Assembly: GCF_003076275.1 (NCBI RefSeq)
Contig: NZ_CP029064.1
Coordinates: forward strand, 3,886,001 to 3,950,000
Reading direction: 5' to 3'
Origin: Microbulbifer sp. A4B17
GTDB taxonomy: Bacteria; Pseudomonadota; Gammaproteobacteria; Pseudomonadales; Cellvibrionaceae
DNA length: 64,000 bases
Made by a program: the position numbers and the translations under genes. Below the pieces are notes generated by a model. That model did no database searches and was not told the origin of the DNA. It saw nothing but the letters and a program-made list of their open reading frames with translations. Shown piece after piece: positions 1-8,823 of this stretch (position 1 is the stretch's first letter; each line of letters opens with the position of its first letter).

Positions 1-1
1 T

Positions 2-337
2 AACGTCGTAGAGCGCCGCGCACACGACCTGGGTATCAATAAATTGATCCAAGGACGGGAAGACAAGTTTACCGCCCTACAGGAACTGCTCTCTGAGGAG
101 TCGTGCCGTCTGGAAGATATCGCCTATGTGGGTGATGATTACCCCGATCTATTGGTGATGACCAAAATCGGATGCCCTATTGCGCCACCCAACGCTGCCC
201 CGCCTGTGCGGGAGCGGGCCCTGTGGATTACCGGCGCCCGCGGTGGTGAGGGGGCCGTGCGCGAAGTGTGTGATCGCATAATGATTGCCCAGGGGACTTT
301 TGACGCCGCGCTCGCCCCCTATATTGGAGAAAAGTAA
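2..337 (+). CDS. kdsC: KDO-8-phosphate phosphatase KdsC, 3' part only
   Basis: The gene begins upstream of the window; 111 C-terminal residues are visible in frame from base 2. The HAD-superfamily acidic motif VGDDYPD lies mid-fragment, followed by the KdsC-typical tail with ARGGEGAVREVCD. By family, the enzyme removes phosphate from 3-deoxy-D-manno-octulosonate 8-phosphate in the cytoplasm, giving KDO for the lipopolysaccharide inner core. Its stop overlaps the start of lptC by one base (TAATG). The kdsC-lptC-lptA-lptB order is the classic gammaproteobacterial LPS cluster, which supports the call. Confidence 0.9.
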   Translation, partial: NVVERRAHDLGINKLIQGREDKFTALQELLSEESCRLEDIAYVGDDYPDLLVMTKIGCPIAPPNAAPPVRERALWITGARGGEGAVREVCDRIMIAQGTFDAALAPYIGEK

Positions 338-903
338 TGCGCTCCTGGCTGCCTCTCGTACTGGTCATTCTGCTCATCAGTGCAGGGCTCTGGTTTTCCG
401 AGAGCCCGCCAGAACAGTTCCTTGGCAAAAGACCCACTCCACAGCAGCAAAATCGCGCTGCCGACCTTATTATCAAAGGGGCTGAGACTCGCCATTTTGA
501 CCAAACAGGCAACCTAGCTTATCGCGTCGATGCGGAACAAATTACCTATTTTCAATTTAAACGCCGAGATCGCGCCAACCTGAAAGAACCGCGCATGCTC
601 TTCTATACGGACGACCAACCCAAGTGGGCAGCCCGCTCTAAGCGCGGTATTGCCTTCAATCGGGGGAAACGCATAGTGCTCAATGGTGATGTTCAAGTTG
701 ATGAACTCCCAACCCCGGATGGCATCCAATTAAAAACGCAACGGCTTACGATCTTCCCTGACAGGGAATTCGCCGAAACCGACAAAGTTGTTACTATTAG
801 CTCTGGCCCCAACCGGACTGAAGGGACGGGCATGCGCGCTTACCTGAAAGAAAACCGGATGGAAATTCTATCCGACGTGAAGAGCAGCTATGACACCCAA
901 TAA
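337..903 (+). CDS. lptC: LPS export protein LptC
   Basis: 188 residues with a single N-terminal membrane anchor (about residues 4-20), then a periplasmic beta-rich domain of the LptC/OstA type. By family, it receives lipopolysaccharide from the LptB2FG ABC transporter and passes it to LptA across the periplasm. Usual family length is about 190. It overlaps kdsC by 1 base and lptA by 14 bases, so the three genes are tightly coupled. The call rests on anchor, length and position more than on individual motifs. Confidence 0.9.
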   Translation: MRSWLPLVLVILLISAGLWFSESPPEQFLGKRPTPQQQNRAADLIIKGAETRHFDQTGNLAYRVDAEQITYFQFKRRDRANLKEPRMLFYTDDQPKWAARSKRGIAFNRGKRIVLNGDVQVDELPTPDGIQLKTQRLTIFPDREFAETDKVVTISSGPNRTEGTGMRAYLKENRMEILSDVKSSYDTQ

Positions 904-1441
904 CCGCCACCTCCCAATCTTGAAGGCCTTCGCTGCAATTACGCTGGCAGCTTTTACTGCTGTAGCGCAGGCATTGCCCGATGACCGGACCCAGAAAATC
1001 TCTGTGGGCTCTGACTCCATGTCGGCCGACCGAGCCAACAACCTGGTGGTTTATACCGACAATGTAGTCATCACCCAGGGATCTTTGCAAATCAGGGCGG
1101 ACAGAGTAGAAGTTTACTTTACCGCAAGTGATGAAATAAGCAGGGTTGTCGCCGTGGGCCGCCCGGCACACTTCCAGCAACGGATCCTGGACAGCCAGGA
1201 GCCGGTAAAAGCTCATGCTGAGCGCATAGAGTACGTCATCAGCTCTGAAGAACTACAGCTCAACGGCCAGGCTTATATCGACCGCGATGGCAACACCCTG
1301 ACTGCCGAGAAAATTGACTACGATCTCGCAACCGAGCAAATGAGCGCTCGCAGCCAGCCGGGCCAAGGCAGAGTTGAGATGATCTGGAAACCTGAAAGCA
1401 CCGAGACCAGCGAACCCGCCGGCACCGACGCCAATCAGTAA
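890..1441 (+). CDS. lptA: LPS transport periplasmic protein LptA
   Basis: 183 residues with a cleavable signal peptide (about residues 1-28, ending AQA-LP). The mature part is an OstA-like domain with the typical stretches SMSADRANN, VVYTDNVVITQG and QIRADRVEVYF. LptA polymerises into the periplasmic bridge that carries lipopolysaccharide from LptC to LptD. The start lies inside lptC (14-base overlap). The C-terminus ends in a short acidic, Thr-rich tail. lptB follows after a 93-base gap containing a hairpin. Confidence 0.93.
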   Translation: MTPNNRHLPILKAFAAITLAAFTAVAQALPDDRTQKISVGSDSMSADRANNLVVYTDNVVITQGSLQIRADRVEVYFTASDEISRVVAVGRPAHFQQRILDSQEPVKAHAERIEYVISSEELQLNGQAYIDRDGNTLTAEKIDYDLATEQMSARSQPGQGRVEMIWKPESTETSEPAGTDANQ

Positions 1442-1493
1442 CCCAGCAGAGCTTTAAAGCCTGTAAAAACAGCGCTATTTACAATGATGTAAT

Positions 1494-1515
1494 CCGCAGC
1501 CTTATATGGCTGCGG
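1494..1515 (+). promoter_or_regulatory. Perfect 8-bp hairpin between lptA and lptB
   Basis: CCGCAGCC, a six-base loop (TTATAT), then GGCTGCGG, ending 19 bases before the lptB ATG. No T-run follows, so it is not a typical intrinsic terminator. It could set the lptA/lptB expression ratio by stabilising the upstream mRNA or masking the lptB leader; that is inference. Confidence 0.5.
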
Positions 1516-1534
1516 CCAGATTTCAGGACTCACT

Positions 1535-2260
1535 ATGCCAACGCTACAAGCGTTACACCTCGCCAAACAATACAAGAAAAGAAAAGTTGTTCAAGATGTC
1601 TCCGTCAGTGTCTCCAGTGGACAGGTCGTTGGCTTGCTGGGACCCAACGGAGCCGGTAAAACAACCTGTTTCTATATGATCGCAGGGCTGGTGCAAGCCG
1701 ACGCCGGGCAAGTCCTGATCGACAACGAAGATATCACCCGCCTCTCAATGCACGGCCGCGCCCGTAAAGGAATCGGTTACTTACCCCAGGAGGCCTCTGT
1801 ATTTCGGCGCCTGTCAGTACGCGACAACATTCTCGCAATCCTTGAAACCCGCAAGGGACTCAGCCGGGCCGAGCGCGAAAAACAGGCCCAGGAGCTGCTC
1901 GAGGAATTCAATATAACCCACATTGAAAACAGCCTCGGAATGGCCCTCTCCGGGGGGGAGCGACGCAGGGTAGAGATTGCCAGAGCCCTGGCTACAGACC
2001 CCAGTTTTGTCTTGCTCGATGAACCCTTTGCCGGTGTCGACCCTATTTCTGTGAACGATATCAAGCAAATCATTCGCCACTTGCGCGACAGGGATATCGG
2101 TGTCTTGATCACAGACCACAACGTGAGAGAAACCCTGGATATCTGTGAAACTGCCTATATTGTCAGCGAAGGCCACATTATCGCCTCTGGAACACCAAAT
2201 GACGTACTGGCCAATCAACAGGTACGCGAAGTCTATTTGGGACACGAATTTACCATTTGA
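1535..2260 (+). CDS. lptB: LPS export ABC transporter ATP-binding protein LptB
   Basis: 241 residues, the standard LptB length. Walker A is GPNGAGKTT (residues 36-44), the Q-loop Gln is Q85, the signature LSGGE is at 138-142, Walker B VLLDE at 159-163 and the switch His is H195. By family, it is the cytoplasmic ATPase dimer that powers LptF/LptG extraction of lipopolysaccharide from the inner membrane; lptFG are not in this window. It lies between lptA and rpoN, the conserved order. Confidence 0.96.
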   Translation: MPTLQALHLAKQYKKRKVVQDVSVSVSSGQVVGLLGPNGAGKTTCFYMIAGLVQADAGQVLIDNEDITRLSMHGRARKGIGYLPQEASVFRRLSVRDNILAILETRKGLSRAEREKQAQELLEEFNITHIENSLGMALSGGERRRVEIARALATDPSFVLLDEPFAGVDPISVNDIKQIIRHLRDRDIGVLITDHNVRETLDICETAYIVSEGHIIASGTPNDVLANQQVREVYLGHEFTI

Positions 2261-2454
2261 CGGCAAATGGTGACAAATGTAATCAAACAGTCAGTATATC
2301 GAGAATCACATCATATTTTACAAGCGGACTGACTCCTCAAATCACAATAGTCGGCACGCTTATTGCTTGTAATAGTTTGTAGGCCGGGGTAGTCTGCGCC
2401 ATCTCGGGTTAACTTTGACAACCCCATTGTCGCACTGGCCTGCACCCCTAAACT

Positions 2455-3918
2455 ATGAAGCAGTCTCTCCAGCTCAAGCTCGGCACACAGCTAACCATGA
2501 CCCCGCAGTTGCAACAGGCAATACGCCTCTTGCAACTCTCAACACTGGATTTACAGCAGGAAGTCCAGGCAGCCCTCGACGGCAACCCAATGCTGGAGGC
2601 TGAAGGTGAGGATCTGGCTCCAACAACAAACACAGAGACTAACGGACAGCAAGAACTGCCACCCTCCACCACAAGTGAAGAGATAAACCACACCGCCAGT
2701 GAGGAAAAAGAGCTCGGAGAGACAGACTGGAGCCAGGATATCCCCACAGAGCTGCCGGTTGATTCTCATTGGGACGATATTTACAGCAGCTACAGCGCTC
2801 CTTCGGAGGGCGAAGACCCCAACTTCGAGCGCAACACCTCCACCGACACACTCCAGGATCACTTGCTCTGGCAATTAAATCTCACTGCACTATCCAGCCA
2901 TGACAAGTGGATTGGCGAGCACCTCATTGATGCCATAAACCCAAATGGCCTGCTCAACACCAGCGTTAATGACGTTGCAACTTCCCTTCAAGTTGAAGAG
3001 GATGAGGTGGTTGCAGTCCTAAAAGCCGTACAACAATTCGAACCTGCCGGCTGCGGCGCACGGAGCCTTCAGGAGTGCTTGTTACTCCAGCTCCACCAGT
3101 TGCCAGAGGAAACTCCTTGGTTAAAAGAAGCGCAGACCATTATTGAGCGCCACCTGGAATTACTAGGGAAAAGAGATTTCAGGCAGCTCAGCCGACGTAC
3201 ACGCCTAAATGAAGCCCAGCTCGGCGAGGTAATTCGCCTTATCCAAACCCTCACCCCTAACCCAGGAGAAGAATTTAACGGCGAACAACCCGCCTATGTC
3301 ATCCCCGATATTATTGTGTCTCGCAAGGAGCATCGCTGGCTTGTCGAGCTGAACCCGGAGATTACCCCCAAGATCCGTATCAATGGCCACTACGCTTCTC
3401 TAGTAAAACGGGCTGATAACTCGCAGGAAAATAACTTCCTTCGGGACCATCTTCAGGAGGCACGCTGGTTCCTTAAGAGCTTACAGAGTCGCCACGACAC
3501 CCTACTAAAAGTCGCTACGTCCATTGTGGATAAGCAGCAAGGCTTTTTTGAGGAAGGCCCAGAAGCAATGAGACCGATGGTTCTGGCAGACATTGCTGAA
3601 ACCATTGGCATGCATGAATCCACCATATCCCGAGTGACCACCCAGAAATACATGCTTACACCACGCGGGGTGTTCGAACTCAAGTACTTCTTCTCAAGCC
3701 ACGTCAGCACAGATTCCGGTGAAGATGCCTCATCCACTGCTATTCGGGCCCTTATTCGTAAACTGATTGATAGTGAAGTGCCACGAAAACCGCTTTCAGA
3801 TAATAAAATCACCCAGGAATTGGATAAACAGGGCATCAAGGTTGCGCGCCGAACGGTAGCGAAATACCGCGAATCCATGGGTATCCCCTCGTCAAGCGAA
3901 AGGAAACGGCTAATTTAG
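2455..3918 (+). CDS. rpoN: RNA polymerase sigma-54 factor RpoN
   Basis: 487 residues. The Gln/Leu-rich region I (about 1-48, with QLTMTPQLQQAIRLLQLST) contacts activators. An acidic linker follows (about 48-105), then the core-binding domain. A helix-turn-helix lies near 378-400 and the RpoN box ARRTVAKYRE at 464-473. By family, it directs transcription from -24/-12 promoters and needs AAA+ activators. A 194-base gap after lptB probably carries its own promoter, though I could not define one. hpf, ptsN and rapZ follow, as in other gammaproteobacteria. Confidence 0.97.
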   Translation: MKQSLQLKLGTQLTMTPQLQQAIRLLQLSTLDLQQEVQAALDGNPMLEAEGEDLAPTTNTETNGQQELPPSTTSEEINHTASEEKELGETDWSQDIPTELPVDSHWDDIYSSYSAPSEGEDPNFERNTSTDTLQDHLLWQLNLTALSSHDKWIGEHLIDAINPNGLLNTSVNDVATSLQVEEDEVVAVLKAVQQFEPAGCGARSLQECLLLQLHQLPEETPWLKEAQTIIERHLELLGKRDFRQLSRRTRLNEAQLGEVIRLIQTLTPNPGEEFNGEQPAYVIPDIIVSRKEHRWLVELNPEITPKIRINGHYASLVKRADNSQENNFLRDHLQEARWFLKSLQSRHDTLLKVATSIVDKQQGFFEEGPEAMRPMVLADIAETIGMHESTISRVTTQKYMLTPRGVFELKYFFSSHVSTDSGEDASSTAIRALIRKLIDSEVPRKPLSDNKITQELDKQGIKVARRTVAKYRESMGIPSSSERKRLI

Positions 3919-4115
3919 TGCCCTCCCCTGGCCGACCAATTATTTTGACCCACGATTCACCAGCAGTCACCACCTGCTGGCGCCCTCCACCGCCCAGCCT
4001 GCAACCAAAACCCAAAATTTGAGTGTATCCTTCCATTCTGGCCCACTTCCTAGTAGGGTTGCGACCCGATAGGGGGGTGAGTGCCGGCTTGTGATGCACC
4101 GTTAAGGAGAAATCC

Positions 4116-4406
4116 ATGCAGATCAATATCAGTGGCCACCACGTCGACGTTACCTCACCTATGCGCAGCTACTGCGAAAGCAAAATGGAGAAGCTGTCCA
4201 GGCATTACGACAACATCACCAACGCGCAGGTTATTTTATCTGTCGAGAAGCTGATCCAAAAAGCTGAAGCGACAGTACATATCAATGGTCACGACCTCTG
4301 TGCTGGATCTGAGGACAGAGATATGTACGCGGCAATTGATGCGCTCACCGATAAGCTGGACCGCCAACTGAAAAAACACAAAGAGAAGTTGCAGAACCAT
4401 CGCTGA
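4116..4406 (+). CDS. hpf: Ribosome hibernation promoting factor HPF (short form)
   Basis: 96 residues, S30AE/sigma-54-modulation family, beginning MQINISGHHVDVT and lacking the C-terminal dimerisation extension of long HPF. A good ribosome binding site (AAGGAG, 6 bases upstream) supports the start. By family, it binds the 30S decoding centre and promotes 100S ribosome dimers in stationary phase together with RMF. Only 3 bases separate it from ptsN, so they are probably co-transcribed. Confidence 0.94.
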   Translation: MQINISGHHVDVTSPMRSYCESKMEKLSRHYDNITNAQVILSVEKLIQKAEATVHINGHDLCAGSEDRDMYAAIDALTDKLDRQLKKHKEKLQNHR

Positions 4407-4409
4407 ACT

Positions 4410-4871
4410 ATGACACTGGAAGCATTACTCTCTCCCCGCCTCAGCCTTTGCCATCTGGCGGGGAGCAGCAAAAAAAAGCTACTGCTCAATATTGCCCAGG
4501 CCATCGCCGAACAATATCCCCAACACGACTCCGATACAGTTTTTAACCAGCTGATCGCCCGTGAGCGCCTGGGCTCCACCGGTATAGGTGATGGTGTCGC
4601 CATCCCCCATTGCAGGCTGCCCGGCTGTGATAGCCCCATCGGGGTTCTCTGCACCACTCAGCCCGCCATAGATTTTGACTCTGTCGATCGCCAACCTGTC
4701 GACTTACTGTTTACTCTCCTGGTCCCCGAAGATGCGGAACAGGAGCACTTGGATACGCTGGCAGAGATTGCCGCTCTGTTTTCCGATAGCTTGGTAAGAG
4801 ATAAGCTAAGGCAGGCACAAAGTAGTGATGAGCTCTATGCCCTAGCTATTGACAGCACTGCGGCCGCCTGA
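4410..4871 (+). CDS. ptsN: Nitrogen-PTS enzyme IIA PtsN
   Basis: 153 residues, PTS EIIA type-2 fold. The phospho-acceptor histidine is H67 in the motif GDGVAIPHCRL, preceded by RERLGSTGIG. By family, it takes phosphate from NPr (ptsO product) and acts in the cytoplasm as a regulator of potassium and nitrogen/carbon balance, not as a sugar transporter. Its place between hpf and rapZ, with ptsO just after, is the conserved regulatory PTS-Ntr cluster. Confidence 0.95.
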   Translation: MTLEALLSPRLSLCHLAGSSKKKLLLNIAQAIAEQYPQHDSDTVFNQLIARERLGSTGIGDGVAIPHCRLPGCDSPIGVLCTTQPAIDFDSVDRQPVDLLFTLLVPEDAEQEHLDTLAEIAALFSDSLVRDKLRQAQSSDELYALAIDSTAAA

Positions 4872-4977
4872 GGACGTTTCGGTTAACGACTGACGCCCAG
4901 CACTGAAATGCGCCCCCGGTGCCCGGGTAGTGCAGCAAGCGGAATAATAAAGACTTGACCAAAGAGAAGGGCTCTCT

Positions 4978-5838
4978 ATGCGCTTGGTGATAATTAGTGG
5001 CCGCTCTGGATCCGGCAAAAGTTCTGCCCTACAGCTATTGGAGGATGTCGGTTTTAACTGCATCGACAACCTTCCCACCAGTCTGCTCCCGGAGCTGGTT
5101 AAACGGGTAAGAGCACAGCCGCCTAAAGAAAATACCCCGCTGGCCCTGGGTGTCGATGCCCGTAATCTCTGGCAGGACATCAGACAGGCTCCGGGCGTTA
5201 TTGAGTCCCTGCGCGAGGCTGGTGTCCAGTGCGATGTTATCTACCTCGATGCCCGCGAGCCGGTGTTGGTTCAGCGATTCAGCGAGACACGGCGCAAACA
5301 CCCCCTCAGCAACGATTGCACTCATTTGCTCGAAGCTCTCAATCAGGAAAAAGAGCTGCTCACCCCCATCTCCACTATCGCGGATATGGTTATTGATACC
5401 AGTACCCTGAGCTTGCACCAGTTGCGCGAATTGATAAAAAACCGCGTTGTCGGTGAACAATCAAGCAGTATGGCAATCCTGTTCCAATCCTTTGGATTTA
5501 AGCATGGGGTACCTGTAGATGCGGACTTGATATTTGACCTCCGCTGCCTACCCAACCCTTATTGGGAGCCGGCCCTTAGGGAAAAAACCGGAAAGGATAT
5601 TGAGGTTGCGGAGTTCTTGCGCTCACACCCTGAGACAGCAAAGATGGAGGCCGACATAACCGGCTTTCTGGAGAACTGGCTGCCCTATTACCAGAAAAGT
5701 AACCGCAGCTATACCTGTATCTCTATCGGCTGTACTGGAGGGCGGCATCGATCTGTGTACATGGTCGAGCAGCTGGTAAAGAAGTTTTCCAAAGAGTTCG
5801 ATAATGTGCAGATCCGCCACCGGGAACAGCAAAAATAA
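4978..5838 (+). CDS. rapZ: RNase adapter protein RapZ
   Basis: 286 residues. An N-terminal P-loop GRSGSGKS (residues 8-15) and a C-terminal domain containing SIGCTGGRHRSVY match the RapZ/YvcJ family at its usual length (about 284). In enterobacteria RapZ presents the sRNA GlmZ to RNase E and so controls glucosamine-6-phosphate synthase; RNA targets here are unknown. An AGAGAAGG box lies upstream of the ATG. ptsO begins 19 bases after its stop. Confidence 0.95.
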   Translation: MRLVIISGRSGSGKSSALQLLEDVGFNCIDNLPTSLLPELVKRVRAQPPKENTPLALGVDARNLWQDIRQAPGVIESLREAGVQCDVIYLDAREPVLVQRFSETRRKHPLSNDCTHLLEALNQEKELLTPISTIADMVIDTSTLSLHQLRELIKNRVVGEQSSSMAILFQSFGFKHGVPVDADLIFDLRCLPNPYWEPALREKTGKDIEVAEFLRSHPETAKMEADITGFLENWLPYYQKSNRSYTCISIGCTGGRHRSVYMVEQLVKKFSKEFDNVQIRHREQQK

Positions 5839-5857
5839 ATTTTCGCCAACCAGAGCT

Positions 5858-6127
5858 ATGCAGAAACACCAGCTTACCATCATCAACAAACTCGGCTTGC
5901 ACGCCCGTGCCGCAAGCAAGTTCGCTCAGACCTCCTCTCGGTTCTGCTCCAATATCAAAGTGCACTGCCAGGGCAAGGCCGTAGATGGAAAAAGCGTTAT
6001 GGCCCTGATGTTACTGGCCGCAGGCAAGGGCACAGAGCTGGAATTGGAAATAGAGGGCGCTGACGAAACGGCTGCCCTGGAAGCTATCAGCTCACTGATC
6101 TCCGATCGATTCGGCGAAGCCGAATAG
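5858..6127 (+). CDS. ptsO: Nitrogen-PTS phosphocarrier NPr (HPr family)
   Basis: 89 residues, HPr fold. The phosphorylated histidine is H15 in NKLGLHARAASKF; the second conserved block is GKSVMALMLLAAGKG. The ATG at 5858 gives the normal HPr length; a longer frame from 5804 would add 18 residues overlapping rapZ and lacks family support. By family, it relays phosphate from PtsP to PtsN. It closes the rpoN-hpf-ptsN-rapZ-ptsO cluster. Confidence 0.93.
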   Translation: MQKHQLTIINKLGLHARAASKFAQTSSRFCSNIKVHCQGKAVDGKSVMALMLLAAGKGTELELEIEGADETAALEAISSLISDRFGEAE

Positions 6128-6228
6128 AGGCCGGTATACTATTGCCGGGAAAAGGCTCATCCATAAATTTTTAATCATTGGGCTTTTTCACCACCTCCCA
6201 CATTCACCATTAGCAGTAAGGATTTGTT

Positions 6229-7596
6229 GTGCCCAGCTCCCCCCAAGCCGAAATTAAATTCCGCGCGCAGAATCAGCTGGGTGAGCTGTATGCCGCGCTG
6301 GATAGCGGTACAGGGCAAGAAGTTCGGCGCATGCTCAAGACCCTGACTCCCCAGAGTATTGCGCAGCTGCTGGAGAGCTCCCCACCGCGTATTCGCCAAG
6401 TGCTTTGGAATCTGGTGGACAGGGAAATAGAAGGTGAAGTCCTGCAGGAACTCACCGACGATGTGCGCAGCCAGATTCTCGCCACTATGGATACCGAGGA
6501 AATGGTAGAGGTGATGGAAGGCCTGGATGCCGACGACATCGCCGATATACTCCAGCAGCTGCCAGAGCGAGTCGTTGCCGAAGTGCTCTCGTCGATGACG
6601 GAGACCGACCGACTCAGGGTTGAAAGTGTCCTCGCCTACGATGAGAGCACTGCCGGCGGCTTGATGGATACAGACACCATCTCTGTCCGCCCCAACCTTA
6701 CGCTGGATGTAGTACTTCGTTACCTGAGGCGCCATGAGCAGTTGCCAGAGTCCACCGACAGCCTTTTTGTTATTAACCGCAGGGGCCAGTATATCGGCCT
6801 CTTACCACTGTCCAAACTCCTTACTACCGACCCATCGGTAACAGTTCGCGAAGTGGTCAATACCGATGTGGAGCCAATTCCGGCAGATATGCCCGACACC
6901 GAAGTTGCGCGGCTATTTGAAAAGTATGACTGGATTACCGCTCCCGTAGTCGATGAGGACAATCGTCTTCTAGGGCGTATTACCATTGATGATGTGGTAG
7001 ACGTAATCCGCGAAGATGCGGATCACTCACTGATGAGCCTCGCTGGCCTCGATGAAGAGGAAGATACCTTCGCCCCCGTAAGACGCACCGCACGGCGACG
7101 GGCCGTATGGCTGGGTATAAACCTGCTCACAGCACTTCTCGCCTCCTGGGTAATCAGCCTCTTCCAGAATACCCTGGACAAAGTGGTAGCACTGGCAGTC
7201 CTGATGCCAATTGTCGCCAGTATGGGAGGCGTGGCCGGCAGCCAGACGCTGACGGTTGTCATTCGCGGTATGGCCTTGGGCCAGATAGGGCGTAGCAACT
7301 TGAGTTGGCTGCTCTCCCGTGAATTGGGCTCTGCAGCGCTCAACGCCCTGCTCTGGGCTTTGGTGATGGGACTGATAACCGCCATGTGGTTTGGCGATAT
7401 ATGGATTGCGGTCATTATCGTTGCTGCCATGATAATCAACCTGTTAACCGCCGCACTCGCCGGAGCCATATTACCCGTTGCATTACGCGCCATGAATATA
7501 GACCCCGCACTGGCCGGCGGGGTAGCCCTGACTACAGTCACCGATGTAGTGGGCTTTATGTCTTTTCTGGGCTTGGCTACCTGGTACTTTACCTAA
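6229..7596 (+). CDS. mgtE: Magnesium transporter MgtE
   Basis: 455 residues from a GTG start. Three parts are visible: an N-terminal helical MgtE_N domain (about 1-130), a CBS-domain pair (about 140-265) that senses Mg2+, and a C-terminal pore domain with five membrane helices (about 285-455). The pore segments include SMGGVAGSQTLTVVIRG and, near the end, TTVTDVVGF with the pore Asp. It acts as a gated Mg2+ channel/transporter in the inner membrane. It follows ptsO by 101 bases and may use its own promoter. Confidence 0.95.
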   Translation: MPSSPQAEIKFRAQNQLGELYAALDSGTGQEVRRMLKTLTPQSIAQLLESSPPRIRQVLWNLVDREIEGEVLQELTDDVRSQILATMDTEEMVEVMEGLDADDIADILQQLPERVVAEVLSSMTETDRLRVESVLAYDESTAGGLMDTDTISVRPNLTLDVVLRYLRRHEQLPESTDSLFVINRRGQYIGLLPLSKLLTTDPSVTVREVVNTDVEPIPADMPDTEVARLFEKYDWITAPVVDEDNRLLGRITIDDVVDVIREDADHSLMSLAGLDEEEDTFAPVRRTARRRAVWLGINLLTALLASWVISLFQNTLDKVVALAVLMPIVASMGGVAGSQTLTVVIRGMALGQIGRSNLSWLLSRELGSAALNALLWALVMGLITAMWFGDIWIAVIIVAAMIINLLTAALAGAILPVALRAMNIDPALAGGVALTTVTDVVGFMSFLGLATWYFT

Positions 7597-7626
7597 GCCC
7601 CCTTATCTACCGAAAGCGAATTGAAG

Positions 7627-8142
7627 ATGTACGAATACGACGATTACGATGGCGACCTGCCAAAAAGTAAAACTCAGGTCAAAAAGGAAATGCATGAACT
7701 GCAGGATCTCGGCAAGCAGCTGACCGAACTCTCCAAGGCCCAGCTGGCCGAAGTCCCCATTGACGAGGACCTTCAGGAAGCGATCGAGACCCTGCACCGG
7801 ATCAAATCCAACGAGGCCCGCAGGCGTCAAATGCAGTACATCGGCAAGCTGATGCGCAGTGCCGACCAAGAGGCCATTGAAGCGATATTAAACCGCTTTA
7901 AAGAGCGAGACCAACAGCACCTGCGATTCGACAAAATGGCCGAGGATTGGCGCAAACGGCTGCTGAAAGAGGGCAACAGTGCCCAAGGCGAATTCTTCAA
8001 TCAATACACTGGTGTCGACCACCAGCAACTGCGACAACTGATTAGGGATTCCCACAGGGAAATCAAAAATAATAAGCCACCAACCAATCAGCGTAAGCTA
8101 TTCCGCTATCTTCGCGACTTCTTTATTCAGGAAGCAGAATAA
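7627..8142 (+). CDS. darP: Ribosome-associated protein DarP (YjgA, DUF615)
   Basis: 171 residues, highly charged. It matches the E. coli YjgA pattern with conserved RRRQMQYIGKLMR and the C-terminal NKPPTNQRKLFRYLRDF. By family, it binds pre-50S particles and assists late large-subunit assembly. The ATG at 7627 was chosen; a TTG two codons upstream (7621) is also possible and neither has a strong ribosome binding site. It starts 30 bases after mgtE and may be co-transcribed with it. Confidence 0.9.
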   Translation: MYEYDDYDGDLPKSKTQVKKEMHELQDLGKQLTELSKAQLAEVPIDEDLQEAIETLHRIKSNEARRRQMQYIGKLMRSADQEAIEAILNRFKERDQQHLRFDKMAEDWRKRLLKEGNSAQGEFFNQYTGVDHQQLRQLIRDSHREIKNNKPPTNQRKLFRYLRDFFIQEAE

Positions 8143-8206
8143 GGTCTCAGGGCGCTGTCGTGTAAACTAGCAGTCAGCGCCCCGCCCCCACTCAGACTAC
8201 AGGGAA

Positions 8207-8749
8207 TTATGGTGCATTCTTATCCCCTGGGGCGGGTACAAAATCCAGGGCAAGAGAATTGAGACAATAGCGAAGCCCGGTTGGCCCTGGACCATCTTTA
8301 AAGACATGCCCCAAGTGCTCCCCGCACTTCGACAGCACCTCCGTTCGCTTCAATCCCCAGCTGTAATCGTCCTTTAAAACAATATTTTGTGGGTAGGCAA
8401 CATCCCAAAAACTTGGCCAACCGGTGCCCGATTCATATTTTTGCTCGGAGCTGAAAACTGGTAAACGACAGCCCGCAGTGACGTAGACCCCCTTCTCTTT
8501 GTTGTACAGAAGCTTTCCACTAAAAGCCCGTTCAGTGCCTTTTTTCCAAAGTACCTTATAGCGGTCTTCCGGTAAAATTTGCTTCCATACCGACTTCGGT
8601 ATCTGATCGAGGTCTGTCCCTTCGGCAATATGCTTCTCAGCTTGAGCGACTGTCATCGTCTGGTCGCGCTGGTGGTCATCTGCCTCAGAGCACGCAGAAA
8701 GAGTGACGGCGGTAAAAAGAAGGAAGGGAAATAATGAATACAACGCCAT
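8207..8749 (-). CDS. msrB: Methionine-R-sulfoxide reductase, lipoprotein form
   Basis: 180 residues. The signal peptide ends in a lipobox LSAC (lipidated Cys C20), so the enzyme is envelope-anchored. The MsrB domain (about 40-172) has SGTGWPSFW and the catalytic cysteine C162 in RYCLNS. It should reduce methionine-R-sulfoxide in oxidised envelope proteins. Both structural CxxC zinc pairs have lost their first Cys (T91 with C94, L139 with C142), so it is probably a zinc-free type. GGAG precedes the ATG. It is convergent with darP. Confidence 0.93.
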   Translation of the reverse strand: MALYSLFPFLLFTAVTLSACSEADDHQRDQTMTVAQAEKHIAEGTDLDQIPKSVWKQILPEDRYKVLWKKGTERAFSGKLLYNKEKGVYVTAGCRLPVFSSEQKYESGTGWPSFWDVAYPQNIVLKDDYSWGLKRTEVLSKCGEHLGHVFKDGPGPTGLRYCLNSLALDFVPAPGDKNAP

Positions 8750-8823
8750 CTACAGTGCTCCTTTCACAGGGGATCATCACTAAGATTAGATGGCTATTGC
8801 ACGCTATCCCTGGATATTAAAAC

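Noticed and set aside
6128..6228. Possible terminator before mgtE (AAAAGGCTC ... GGGCTTTTT)
   Set aside because: The arms pair imperfectly and the loop is too long for a confident intrinsic terminator.
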